Assembly: GCA_013399305.1 (NCBI GenBank)
Contig: VXAI01000157.1
Location: forward strand, 538,662 to 602,661
Length of the DNA stretch: 64,000 nucleotides
Direction: 5' to 3'
DNA from: Rostratula benghalensis
Lineage: Eukaryota; Chordata; Aves; Charadriiformes; Rostratulidae
The stretch's first letter is position 1; the number at the start of each line of letters is the position of its first letter. The position numbers and the translations under genes were made by a program. The notes under the pieces are model-generated. The model saw only the letters and a program-made list of their open reading frames with translations, was not told the DNA's origin and searched no databases. Of the stretch, positions 44,822-53,862 are shown piece after piece.

Positions 44822-44908
44822 AAACCCAGAACAACAACAACAAAAACAACAAAACAACAAAAAACCCCAACCCCCCCCCAAAACCCCAAACCAAAACCCA
44901 AACCAATC
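44822..44908. repeat. A/C-rich low-complexity tract
   Basis: AACAACAAC-type trinucleotide units grade into AAACCCC and an uninterrupted C run near 44871-44879. No G-containing codons occur over most of the tract, so the open frame through it is not meaningful. Confidence 0.85.
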
Positions 44909-45062
44909 CTGTTCACCAGAAATATCAGAATAACTATTTTAAAACAATAATATTTAGCTTATGTCCAGAAAGCACTTTATAATCTCTAACACATCATCAT
45001 ATCCTGTGAATCAACAGGCACATGTAGTTCCAATTTTACTACAAGGTAAGGAATAATTATAT

Positions 45063-45329
45063 TTATATAAATAAATAAATAAATAAAATTTTGCTGAAGA
45101 CCATTACAGTTGCAGCCCTACATCCACAGCCAGGATATTTATAGAATACTCCTCTAATGTTACTCAGACCAGACTGAACTGAGTTGTAATGCACTGACAT
45201 GGGTAGAAAGAGGTTTTTCATGTGCTGAGTGGCCTGTCCAAGCCTTGCTTGGTCGTGGAGTAAGTCGGTGAGGGTCCGCTTGTGTAGCACATATCGCTTT
45301 CCTCCCTCACCAAGCAGAAGGTGTTTAAA
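45063..45329 (-). other. Minus-strand open segment with retained CpGs; identity unknown
   Basis: On the minus strand an open frame of roughly 88 codons runs from an upstream TAA (about 45330) down to 45063. Part reads VLHKRTLTDLLHDQARLGQA, then HMKNLFLPMSVHYNS. Unlike its AT-rich surroundings it keeps several CpGs between about 45250 and 45300, and it contains an 8-bp inverted repeat (GGTGAGGG at 45267-45274, CCCTCACC at 45304-45311). At its minus-strand 3' side it meets a (TTTA)n run. It could be a coding exon, an old retroposon with a short repeat tail, or chance. No domain or family was recognised. It lies about 1.3 kb left of the CpG island, so a leftward transcript from that promoter could include it. 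Confidence 0.2.
45065..45088. repeat. (TAAA)n microsatellite
   Basis: A run of AAATA/TAAA tetranucleotide units. It directly abuts the open segment to its right and may be that segment's tail if it is a retroposon, or an independent microsatellite. Confidence 0.85.
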
Positions 45330-46101
45330 ACTGGCATAACTTTACAGCTGGTAAAGGTACAGCCAGTTGTTTTGCAAAGCAAAAAGCAGGGATCTAAGGG
45401 CTACCCTCAGCCAGCAAACTTTTTTCTGGAAGACCGACCATTGAGCCATCTTTAACAAAGGACATTAAGGAAAAGCAGTCGACATAAGGCGTAACTGAAA
45501 ATTCCTCTTTCCAAGGCACCTGAAGATGTTATCTCATTAGCTGCTCTGTCGGTTTTGTGGGTTTACAATTGCCTTCTTTTAATTTCAAAAGAATGTTTCA
45601 AATTGCTGTGAGAACACTGTTCAAAAGAGCGTGGCACTAAGCAATTAACTGAGCATAGGAGGAAATATTAAAAATTACTATATACAAAGATTTGATAAGA
45701 GTACAAAACAGAACTAGAAGAAAGGAAAAAAATGTATTTGCTTAATCACTGCTTTATAATAGCATGTATTGGAAGTAAACGTAGTTAAATTTAGAAATTA
45801 GCACGATTTTTAATTAGCAGCATGCTTCTGTATGGTGCATGCCTGCGTACTTTTTGGAACGGACGATCAGAGTTGTCTGTCTCACATAGAAGTGTTACTT
45901 AGAAGGCCACACTTAATTTTTTTTTTTTAAGCTTTTCTGTATTGCAACGTCTAGTCCAAACTTTCCAACTCAGGCTGTGAGTAAATCACCGACAGAGAGA
46001 AACCATGTGGGTTCCCCCTCCATGAGTAACAGGATACAAAATCCACCCATCCCTCTGCTCCGCTCCACAGACATTCACTATATTTATGCCAGTTTCTTAA
46101 A

Positions 46102-46395
46102 NNNNNNNNNNNNNNNNNNNNNNNNNNNNNNNNNNNNNNNNNNNNNNNNNNNNNNNNNNNNNNNNNNNNNNNNNNNNNNNNNNNNNNNNNNNNNNNNNNN
46201 NNNNNNNNNNNNNNNNNNNNNNNNNNNNNNNNNNNNNNNNNNNNNNNNNNNNNNNNNNNNNNNNNNNNNNNNNNNNNNNNNNNNNNNNNNNNNNNNNNNN
46301 NNNNNNNNNNNNNNNNNNNNNNNNNNNNNNNNNNNNNNNNNNNNNNNNNNNNNNNNNNNNNNNNNNNNNNNNNNNNNNNNNNNNNNNNNNNNNNN
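46102..46395. other. Assembly gap (294 N)
   Basis: An uninterrupted run of N. It sits about 220 bases left of a strong CpG island, a common place for gaps in bird assemblies because GC-rich or repetitive promoter DNA sequences poorly. Promoter or first-exon sequence may be missing. Any reading frame drawn through it is artificial. Confidence 0.99.
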
Positions 46396-46509
46396 TTAAA
46401 AAAAAAAGTTATTAAGATATGGTTGCCTTTTCTACCGTACAGACTGTAGAAAGAAGCAACGGTGCTGATATTTGAGGTAGTAGGCTGCAACGTCTCGCTG
46501 GTTGCCCTA

Positions 46510-46557
46510 AAATAAAGTGAAAGTGGCAAAAGTGAAATAAAGTGAAAGTGGCAAAAG
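46510..46557 (+). promoter_or_regulatory. 25-bp direct repeat with IRF/PRDI-like motifs upstream of CpG island
   Basis: Two tandem copies of a 25-base unit (46510-46534 and 46535-46557, the second incomplete) each carry AAAGTGAAAGTGG (46514-46526 and 46539-46551). A third AAGTGAAA lies across the junction (46531-46538). AAGTGAAA fits the AANNGAAA core bound by interferon regulatory factors and resembles positive regulatory domain I of interferon-beta-type promoters. The block lies between the gap and the CpG island, within about 100 bases of the island's edge, where promoter-proximal elements belong. The repeat is seen directly; IRF binding is inference. Confidence 0.4.
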
Positions 46558-46619
46558 CTAAATGAGGAGTCCGAACTTGAGATGTACGTGTTAGGTGGTG
46601 GTCATACAGCTGACAGTGC

Positions 46620-47350
46620 CCAACCAAACCCAAAAGCGGGGGGAGGCGGCACACGGGGGCGAAACTACCAGGGGGAAACGAAGGGGCGGAGGCCGGGCCG
46701 TCCCGGGGCCGCTCCCCGCCGCCGGGGCAGAGCCCCCGGCCGTCCCCGGTCCGTGCCGTGCCCCCGCCCCGTCCCGCCTGACGACGGCGCCCGCCCGCCC
46801 CGTCCGGGCCAGGCGCTTCCCCGCTCGGGGGCGGGCGGCCAGCGGGGACGGCGGCGGGGCGGCGGCAGGTGTGCGGCGGGGAGGACGAGCCGACCGCCCG
46901 GCGCTGCAGGTAGGGATGGGGCCGCGCTGCGGGGACGGGGACACTGCTGGGGTCTCCTCAGGGGCCCAGGTGCTGCGCCGAGCCCGCCGCCGCGGCAGAC
47001 AGCCCCTCCCGTCGGGGCGGCCCGTTTGGTTCGGAGGGCGAAGAGCGCCGTGCCCCCTCCGGAGGAGAACCGGCCCCGGCCGAGACCCGAGTCCCCACCC
47101 GCGCCTGGGGGCGACGAGAACTGCGTTTTCCCGGTCCCGCAGCGTTTTGGGAAGGTTGGTAACCAGCTTCCCCGGCGGGGGGAGATGCGGGGCTCGCTGG
47201 CGGCGGCGGCGCTCGGCTTCCCCCTGCCTCCCATCGGCCGGGTAGTCGGAGCGCTAAAACTGACTTCCCTGATAACGAGCGATCGGGCTGCGATGACGCG
47301 GGTATCGATCGGGTTGGCGGGGACGTGCGTGAGGAGTGCAGGGTACAGCT
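46620..47350. promoter_or_regulatory. CpG island, probable gene promoter and first exon
   Basis: The base composition switches abruptly from AT-rich to strongly GC-rich. CpGs are dense: I count about 12 in the 60 bases 46741-46800. Several GC boxes (GGGGCGG near 46683 and in 46825-46860) are present and there is no clear TATA box. Such unmethylated-type islands mark promoters of broadly expressed or developmental genes. Good plus-strand splice donors follow: CAG/GTAGGG at 46909/46910, and further right AAG/GTAAAT at 47432/47433. They suggest a rightward transcript with a mostly noncoding first exon. A possible start, GGGGAGATGC, at 47185 opens an 81-codon frame beginning MRGSLAAAALGFPLPPIGR, but it is unproven. 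The gene cannot be named, and divergent transcription is possible. Confidence 0.85.
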
Positions 47351-47538
47351 TTGCGGAGTGGATGTCTCTTAATGGGGAAAGGGATAAAGCCGCAGCCGGA
47401 CCCTGCCGTACTTCTCAGGTGCACTTTTAAGGTAAATGCTGTCGTAGGCCGGCTATGGTGTTTTACGGCTAGCTACGGTCCTAGCGTTTCGTCTTGTGTT
47501 TAGCCCTGTGCGGGTCTCTGAAGTCTCTCTTCCCATAG

Positions 47539-47634
47539 ATACTCTCAAACACGCCGAGCTCTTCACTTGCACGAAGGCTCCTCCATCATAATGAACCGAT
47601 TCCTTTCATTCTTATGACTGGAGTTGAGGCCAAA
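47539..47634 (+). other. Candidate internal exon (unverified)
   Basis: A pyrimidine-rich acceptor (GTCTCTCTTCCCATAG) precedes a 96-base interval that ends at AAA/GTACAG. It is open in the frame starting at its first base, beginning ILSNTPSSSLARRLL and ending FILMTGVEAK, with phase 0 at both ends, and an in-frame TAA lies just after the donor. It lies about 200 bases beyond the island. Against it, a 32-codon open frame is expected by chance fairly often, the donor is weak and no protein match was recognised. RNA evidence would decide. Confidence 0.15.
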
Positions 47635-47780
47635 GTACAGTAAATTTTTGAAGGCTATGCTATACCTGATCGAAAAACTTAAAAACACTACAAAATTTTG
47701 TGCTTCTCTGCTGTTCTTTCTCTGTATATACACTCCTTTTTTTGTCTACGAACTACTGCAGAAATATTTCTTTCAAAGTG

Positions 47781-47819
47781 CTTTTCTTTTTTCTTTTTCT
47801 TTTTTTTTTTTTTTTTCCC
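47781..47819. repeat. T-rich polypyrimidine tract
   Basis: CTTTTCTTTTTTC followed by about 18 uninterrupted T and CCC. The first of two similar tracts roughly 150 bases apart. It could serve as an acceptor pyrimidine tract on the plus strand, but it looks like a simple repeat. Confidence 0.8.
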
Positions 47820-47969
47820 TGCAAATGAGTAATTACTCTATGCCAGTGTGTTTGAAACTTTTCTGATACAGACTGGCACTGACATCTTCATAAGACAAAT
47901 CTGTAATTCAGCAGTGGCAGAGGATAGGGACCTGCAGACCATGGTTTGCCGGTTTGCCGGAATCTCTGG

Positions 47970-48016
47970 TTTTCTTTCTTTTTCTTTTTTCTTTTTTTTT
48001 TTTTTTTTTTTTTTTT
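47970..48016. repeat. T-rich polypyrimidine tract ending in 25 T
   Basis: TTTCTTTCTTTTTC units run into an uninterrupted T run (47992-48016). Together with 47781-47819 it brackets a 150-base segment that contains a doubled GGTTTGCC. Confidence 0.85.
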
Positions 48017-48214
48017 GCATTAAGAAGTAACCCCTGAAGGCTCTTGCAGTGTAACCTCATGGTCCAACTTCCCTTTGGTAGTATGTCAGCTTAAGTCCAC
48101 TTAGCTTAGTTTTTCAGAAAACTTCTTAAAATGAAACAGTAGCACAGAATTGTTTGCTCTGCACGTGTACTCAGGGAAACATAGTTTTAAGAGAGGATTT
48201 GTTTAAAGACTCTT

Positions 48215-48481
48215 TCAAGATAGAACTTGCACTAGTGAGGAATAAAATACCAATTCTAAAAAGAAAATATTTCCACAACTTCTAAAGATGAGGAGCATCT
48301 GAGCCCGTGTGCAATAGGATTGGGTAAAAACCAGCAAAAAAATCATAGTTCTACACAAGCTGACAATACACAATCTATTCTGAACAGGCACAGTCTTTAA
48401 TTTTTTAGTATCTGACATCTTGACTCCAAACCAGGTAGCATAGTTTTGTGTCACCATGGATTTTTTTAATGCTTCCTGCAT
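48215..48481 (-). other. Candidate minus-strand exon or chance ORF, 88 codons
   Basis: On the minus strand, TATCTAAC, then a pyrimidine-rich run ending CTCCTCCCCGGACCAG, leads directly into ATGCAGGAAGC at 48481. This has the textbook order of branch point, pyrimidine tract and acceptor. The frame stays open for 88 codons to a TGA at 48215 and begins MQEALKKSMVTQNYATWFGV. No family was recognised, and the second half is hydrophobic and AT-driven, so only the first 40 or so codons look protein-like. It points leftward toward the CpG island, so it would belong to a different gene from any rightward one. Chance remains the simplest explanation. Confidence 0.2.
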
Positions 48482-48747
48482 CTGGTCCGGGGAGGAGTAA
48501 AGAAAAGTTAGATAGGCAATTATAATAAATTAAATAAAATAAGTTTACGATTGAATCCCCAGTTTAAATAAAACTTGGCTTCATAGGGAATGAGTTTTAC
48601 CTCTTTAAAGTCCAGAGTGGATTTTCACTATCAAGTGAAAAAAGATCGGTGTTGTTTTCAAGACAGTAGTCCACTCCTTTACAGTACACAGAAATAGAAA
48701 AACCTTTAAGTGGCTCTATAGCCGTAAAGTTTGGCTACAACCTTAAA

Positions 48748-48752
<5 letters not shown>

Positions 48753-48788
<36 letters not shown>
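48753..48788. repeat. 36-nt uninterrupted poly(A)
   Basis: The longest homopolymer in the window. Processed retrocopies are rare in birds because CR1 does not use poly(A) tails, and I see no gene-like body or target-site duplication around it. It is most likely an expanded simple repeat, and its true length is likely to be uncertain in the assembly. Confidence 0.9.
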
Positions 48789-48790
<2 letters not shown>

Positions 48791-48894
48791 TGCATTAGCA
48801 CAATTGACCTCAGATTCTGGACTTTGTGCAAGTAGTTGAGTTGCAGCAGGGGGTTTGTGCCTTTTTTATTTTTTTAACTCTGAAAAACAAACAG

Positions 48895-48966
48895 GCTGCT
48901 TTAAATATTGTCAGCACAGAAGTGTTTCTACTCTGGGAACAGAATGATGATTTTTGCTTTAAGGTG
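48895..48966 (+). other. Candidate internal exon (unverified)
   Basis: Follows an acceptor with a T-rich tract and ...AAACAAACAG. It ends at AAG/GTGGTG or, three bases later, GTG/GTGAGT, a good donor. It is open for 24 codons: AALNIVSTEVFLLWEQ, then NDDFCFKV. Both ends are phase 0, which is compatible with the 47539-47634 candidate. The pyrimidine tract is separated from the AG by about 13 mostly purine bases, which weakens the acceptor. No protein match was recognised. Confidence 0.15.
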
Positions 48967-49761
48967 GTGAGTGTCAGTGATTGGGATGCTTGGTCCCACA
49001 GCAAAGAACCAGCCCTGAGCTATAGGAAGCAGCCCTGTCCCTGCTTAGTTTTGTGTGGTCTGTTGTCTTGAAGTTTCTCTTGGGCTGTGTTTGACCAAAA
49101 TCATTGCAAGAAATGAAGTAAGCTGTTCTCTTTTTGGAGGCTTCTTACAACTCTAACATCTCACATACAGGAATGACTTTTGTTCCAGTACGTGCAATTT
49201 TATTTTATTATGTCTTAGTGCAAGACTATTGCATGAAGGAACTGTGAATGGAAGGAGAAGGCACAGGACAAGAAGAAATGAAAGAAATTATGAGTAAAAA
49301 AAATAATTATTGTGTAAATCCTAATTATAGTCTTAGGGATTCATATTCTTGCATTATTTCTATTTATCTCAGCTATCCATGGGACTATCATTGTGTTTCC
49401 TCTGGAAACCACTAGTTTAACAATACTACTGCTCCTTAAAAATCCACAGGGAGGACAATCAAGTTCTGGCCAGAGCAGCAAGGCACTGCATCCCCTCTGT
49501 CATGTAAGAAGTAACATGTATGGAGGGTGGAAGAGTTGAGCAGAACTAAGGACTCTACGGAAAGTTTTATTCTTGGCAACTCCAAAGCCACAATAGAAGT
49601 ACAGTTCAGTGAAGAATAATACAGTGCATTTGGTTGTTTATTGAGGGGATCGAGGGAAGAAGTTGAATTTGCCTTTACAATATGGGTGCATTTAATGTTG
49701 GGCTCAGCTCAGAATAGCTCTGGCTGTCTCTTCGGTGTCTTGGTCTTCCCTCACTTGCCAG

Positions 49762-49819
49762 TGATGCTGCATAGTTGGCAGATGAACAGATGCTGTGAGA
49801 ACTTTCCGTCAGAGGAAAG
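49762..49819 (+). other. Candidate internal exon (unverified)
   Basis: A long pyrimidine-rich acceptor (CTCTTCGG..GGTCTTCCCTCACTTGCCAG) leads a 58-base interval ending at AAAG/GTTAGT. One frame is open (MLHSWQMNRCCENFPSEE), but its phases do not fit the neighbouring candidates. It could be an exon of a noncoding RNA or a false positive. Confidence 0.12.
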
Positions 49820-50529
49820 GTTAGTGGTAGGAGGAATGTCTTCATGGAAAGGAGCTATGAAAAGTCTCCGAGAACAGGGCAAATGAGTGAGTTATTAAAG
49901 TTTGCCGTTTGATTTTAAGAGACGCTTGATGAAGATGTGAGGGTGCTGCCCTACTGTACAGTCAGTAGTTCTTTCTCTGTATTCTGTCTTTTGCTGCCCG
50001 TTTTCAGTGTAAGTAGATGTATTGATACAAATTTTAAAATAATGTAAGTCACATGCCATTCTCTTTTAGAAGAAACTGCATTTCTCAGTTGCGACCCCCT
50101 CTCCCCCGCCCCAAGAAAAAAAAAATTAAAAAAAAGGAAGAAGGACATTTATGACTTGCAAATGCAAGAAATTCTGTTAAGAAACACTAGCAGTAGTGAC
50201 ACAGGCAGACTCATCTTCTTCTGGCCCAGGATCTGCATTGTGTCTATATATTTGTTGGCAAGTTTGACATTGCTACAAATTGACTTTTTTCCCTCATATT
50301 AGAGTCCCACTTTAATTTGGTGAAATAGCTATTCTCGACTTTTTTTATATCCCTCACCCGATTTATTTAATCAGGTCCTGGATTTATTTAATGTTATCCA
50401 TTGTGCATCAAAGACCATTTTTAAAATTTCTTCCTAAATGTGCATTCAGTGCAAGCATTGTCTGTGATTTCTGAGTGTCTTGTAACAAACTGGTTGAATT
50501 TCACAAGACCTGCAGATCTCGGGTAGGCG

Positions 50530-50880
50530 CTAGGGCAAATGCAGTCCGATGCCTGCTAATTCTGGGCATCCCAGCTGGGTTTGAAATCCTTCCATCCAGT
50601 GACTTTCTGCAGCAAAGCAGAGAGCTTCTCCTCGCATCTGTTGGTGAGTCTCTCTGCATTTCATCCTGGCAGATGCTTCAGAAAGCAAAGAGCTAACAAT
50701 TAGTAGGCATTTGCAAAAACTTTGAAAGAAGTCAAGCCCCAGCTTTGCATGGGAAATGTAGACTTGAGGGGGAATTGAGTTTGCCAAGAGAGCTTTCAGT
50801 GTCTGTACAGCAAGATCACTCCTTTCAAGATCACTCTTCCTTTCTTCCACCCTTACACTTAATTCACATATAGCCTGCAA
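50530..50880 (-). other. Minus-strand open frame, 116 codons, identity unknown
   Basis: Reads MQAICELSVRVEERKSDLER, then SDLAVQTLKALLANS, a charged, helix-like stretch. Just upstream on the minus strand is CTCTGCTTGTTACAG, a fair acceptor. A short direct repeat (AGTGATCTTG twice) lies within it. The right-hand part overlaps the plus-strand exon candidate, so at most one of the two is likely to be real. No recognised domain; chance is a serious alternative. Confidence 0.15.
50575..50643 (+). other. Candidate internal exon (unverified)
   Basis: TGCTAAT (branch-like) and GGGCATCCCAG precede a 69-base interval ending TTG/GTGAGT, a strong donor. In one phase it reads GFEILPSSDFLQQSRELL, then LASV, a helix-like composition. 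It starts with two bases and ends with one base of split codons. That end phase is compatible with the 60511 candidate, but the pyrimidine tract is poor. No family assignment is claimed. Confidence 0.15.
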
Positions 50881-53845
50881 ACTTCTGTAACAAGCAGAGC
50901 AAAGTCTGTCCTTTCATGTACGATGCTTACTGATTTCCAAGAACATAGGCTTTTCAGTGGAGTGTACAAGGAAGAAAACTTTGGAAAAGCAGTTATATGA
51001 GCATATAACTAGGAACTACTGTTAATATAAATGCAAATTTCTTGGTCCAAGTCAGTGAATGAAAAACTGAATTCATATTTGGCAGTAATTAATTATCTGT
51101 TGAGTTAAGATCTGTTTAAGTACTACGCAGCAGTCATTTCCATAGACATGGTTATCAGAATGAGCCCTGACTTTCAGAGGAATTAAGCCAATATTTCATG
51201 TCGTGAAATACAAAAAGTAGTTGTTCTTACAAATAGTATTCCCAACTTTGCATGATAACCAGGAGATGTAAATTACAGAGAGTAAAATTTGTAAAGTCAG
51301 ATTTTTTAAATGGAGCAAATAAGCAGTGAATTATACTCTCTGAATGCATTTTAAACCCGCTCTGCACAGGGCAACACAAATACGTTGGCATTTAGAATTA
51401 GTAAAAATAACCCAACAAAAACAAAAAATCCCAAACCCATAAGACCAGAATCTAATGTCAATACTATTTTGAATAGATGTAGCATTGACATTTATTAGTA
51501 AGATGCCTTTTTTCCTGGATGTGTGATGACAACACAAAAGGGGTGGAAAAAAAGGCTATTTACTCCTGTTACTCTGTAACTGCACATAACCCACTTCAAT
51601 GCAAGATAAAATTAATGAGAAAATTGCAATCCATTGTAGGTTTTTTTAAAAAAAGTATAAAATATGTGCCTAAAATTACTCCCTTGTAAATTTCATGCTT
51701 TTATCTTAGAATTTAAAAAATCATACAATGGTAACTCCCTTAATTTCCAAAGAACTGAAGAAGGACTAAGTCAGTATGTTTTCTGTGGATGTACTGTAGT
51801 AGACCTAAAAAGAGAATGTAGCTACAGATAAGCAATACAACACCATGGGATTATTTTAAAAATCCATTTACAGGTTAACATTCCCCGGCAGTAGCTATGT
51901 AGATTTTCTTTAATGAGATACTGTTTTAGGCAAATCTTTCTGCTACTGGGTACAGCAAATAAAACAATACATTAACTGCACAGACTTTATGCTAAAGTAT
52001 TACTCTGGAAAAAATAGTCCTGCTCAGATATCTGGAAGTTACTTATTGAGAGTAACAATCTCGTCATGTTTTTGGACAGGGTGGGGGAAAAAATAATCAG
52101 CTTTCTTCCATTTCTGTGTTCATCTGGACACCACTTACCTCTGAGAGACCAGTTCAGCTGGTCCTCAGTGGTGTTGTCCAAGGCATCCTCCAGCAGAAAT
52201 GCTGACTACCTCTGGAAATTCTTCTGTCGTGATGCCTTTTGCATTCAGCACATATATCCACCAGGCACACTACTTGTGTTCCCCAGAAACATACTCTTCA
52301 GAGGCAGCTGGGTTTAACCAGTTGTACAGAAGAATTGGTTCTTTAACCTGTTCTGCATGAAGAAGAGTAATTCTTGTGTGCTATCCAAACTATTTTTATT
52401 GGCTAATCATGGTAAAGCTTTCCTTTTCCCTACCATTCTGCTTCAGAATTGCCAAGTTATTAAACAATAGCTATATCCCCTAAAGACTCCACATCGAAGA
52501 AACAGGAGATGCAAGAAAATGCACAATTCCTGCAGGAATTTCTGTGTCCTCAGTGTACCAGCACTGATTCACCCCAAGTTCCAATAATCAGTCCTACCTT
52601 AACCCGCAGCCTAAGTAATGTAGGTTGTGGGATGAGTGGGGAGAAAGGCAGCGCTGCAGTAGACATGCTATGAACTGAAAAGGTCTGAGCCCAAAAAACT
52701 GGAAAACAAAACTTCTGTGGATTGGCCTGGAGCAGGATTAGACCATAGTTGAAAATCAGAAATTCAGATCAAACCCAGTCAATTTGCAGATTTCTTTCCA
52801 ATAAAGATGTTCTTGACACAGTAAGGAGCTTTACTTAATCAGTGTTTCTTAGACCTACTTAGGAACATGCTGCCCACAGTAGGCTATTTTAAGAACATTT
52901 TAAATTGCAAGAACACATTTGCAAGACACCTACCCCTGTAAGAAGTTACCAAGAAATAGTAATTAACACCTTTCTTTAAAGTGCAGCAAAGAATTTCAAA
53001 TAGACAGTCAGGAACAGTATCACAAACCAGCAAAGAGCACAGAATAATTTATTTCATAACTAGATTAATTTTTTAAAAATGTTTTAATTTTTAAAAAGTG
53101 TTCTGGAAGTCCCAGCTTGTGAACAGCAAAAAGCAACAACAATCACCTAACCTTGGTGGTTAATAAAAATGTATTTCATAAACATTATGCTAAGTATGAA
53201 TTAATCAAAATGCAAAGGTAATTTGATGCATATCATATATCTCCCTGAGGACAGCACTGCAGTAATATTTGGGATAACCTTAGTGCTTTCTTATGTTCAG
53301 GAATCAGTTTCTGGTTTCCACACCGAATAATTTGGACAACTGACAGCCTGTGAGCTGTAGAACAATTTACACCTCATGTTGATGTACCTGATTTATATTT
53401 CCAGATTAAGTGGTTCATTTGTTAAACTGGAGAGCAATGTCAATAGCTACTGCCACTTAAATGCATGCAAGTTTTTTATAAATTTTTTATAAAGCTTAAA
53501 CCCAAGTAAAACCCACAAGGTAGAAATAATAAAAGGCTCAGGCATTCTTAGCAAATCACTGTGTTCTGCTTCTTGGCTCTATATGCGCCTTTTATTAGCT
53601 ATCATAACCTGTTGTTGAGAGAGTGGTTTTGTTACGTGTTTGATTTATTGTTCAGACCCAGCTGAGCCCCTTATTTCAGCAGCAACACATCATGGTGCAG
53701 ATAAATGTAATTTTATGCCCCAAAGCCATTGCTCAGCTTACATGTCCTGCAGCAGTAGGGGATTTCCTTCTTAGGACAGCAGTAGTGACAAAATTGTTTG
53801 GGAGAAGAGGGCAATGTGGGTGACGCGTCCATATTGCTATAGCAC

Positions 53846-53862
53846 TTTTTTTTTTTTTTTTT
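53846..53862. repeat. 17-nt poly(T) homopolymer
   Basis: An uninterrupted T run in single-copy sequence. No associated retrocopy was recognised. Confidence 0.85.

Noticed and set aside
45951..46529. 192- and 140-codon frames across the N run
   Set aside because: More than half of each is undetermined sequence, so the open frame is artificial.
46582..47430. 282-codon plus-strand reading frame, with long frames in other phases on both strands over the same DNA
   Set aside because: It lies within the CpG island, where stop codons are rare in every frame. Its Pro/Arg/Gly/Ala-rich translation is the expected by-product of GC-rich promoter DNA. Only the 47185 start inside it is kept as a remote possibility.
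47461..47484. TTTACGGCTAGCT followed by GTCCTAG, reminiscent of a synthetic bacterial promoter series
   Set aside because: The match breaks in the middle and at the -10 side, the flanks are ordinary bird sequence, and no vector sequence is present. Treated as coincidence, not contamination.
50575..50643. Resemblance of LPSSDFLQQSRELLLA to an LP..SRELLLA stretch I associate with TEDC1-type proteins
   Set aside because: It rests on memory of one short motif, and no other part of such a protein was found in the window. Not used as an identification.
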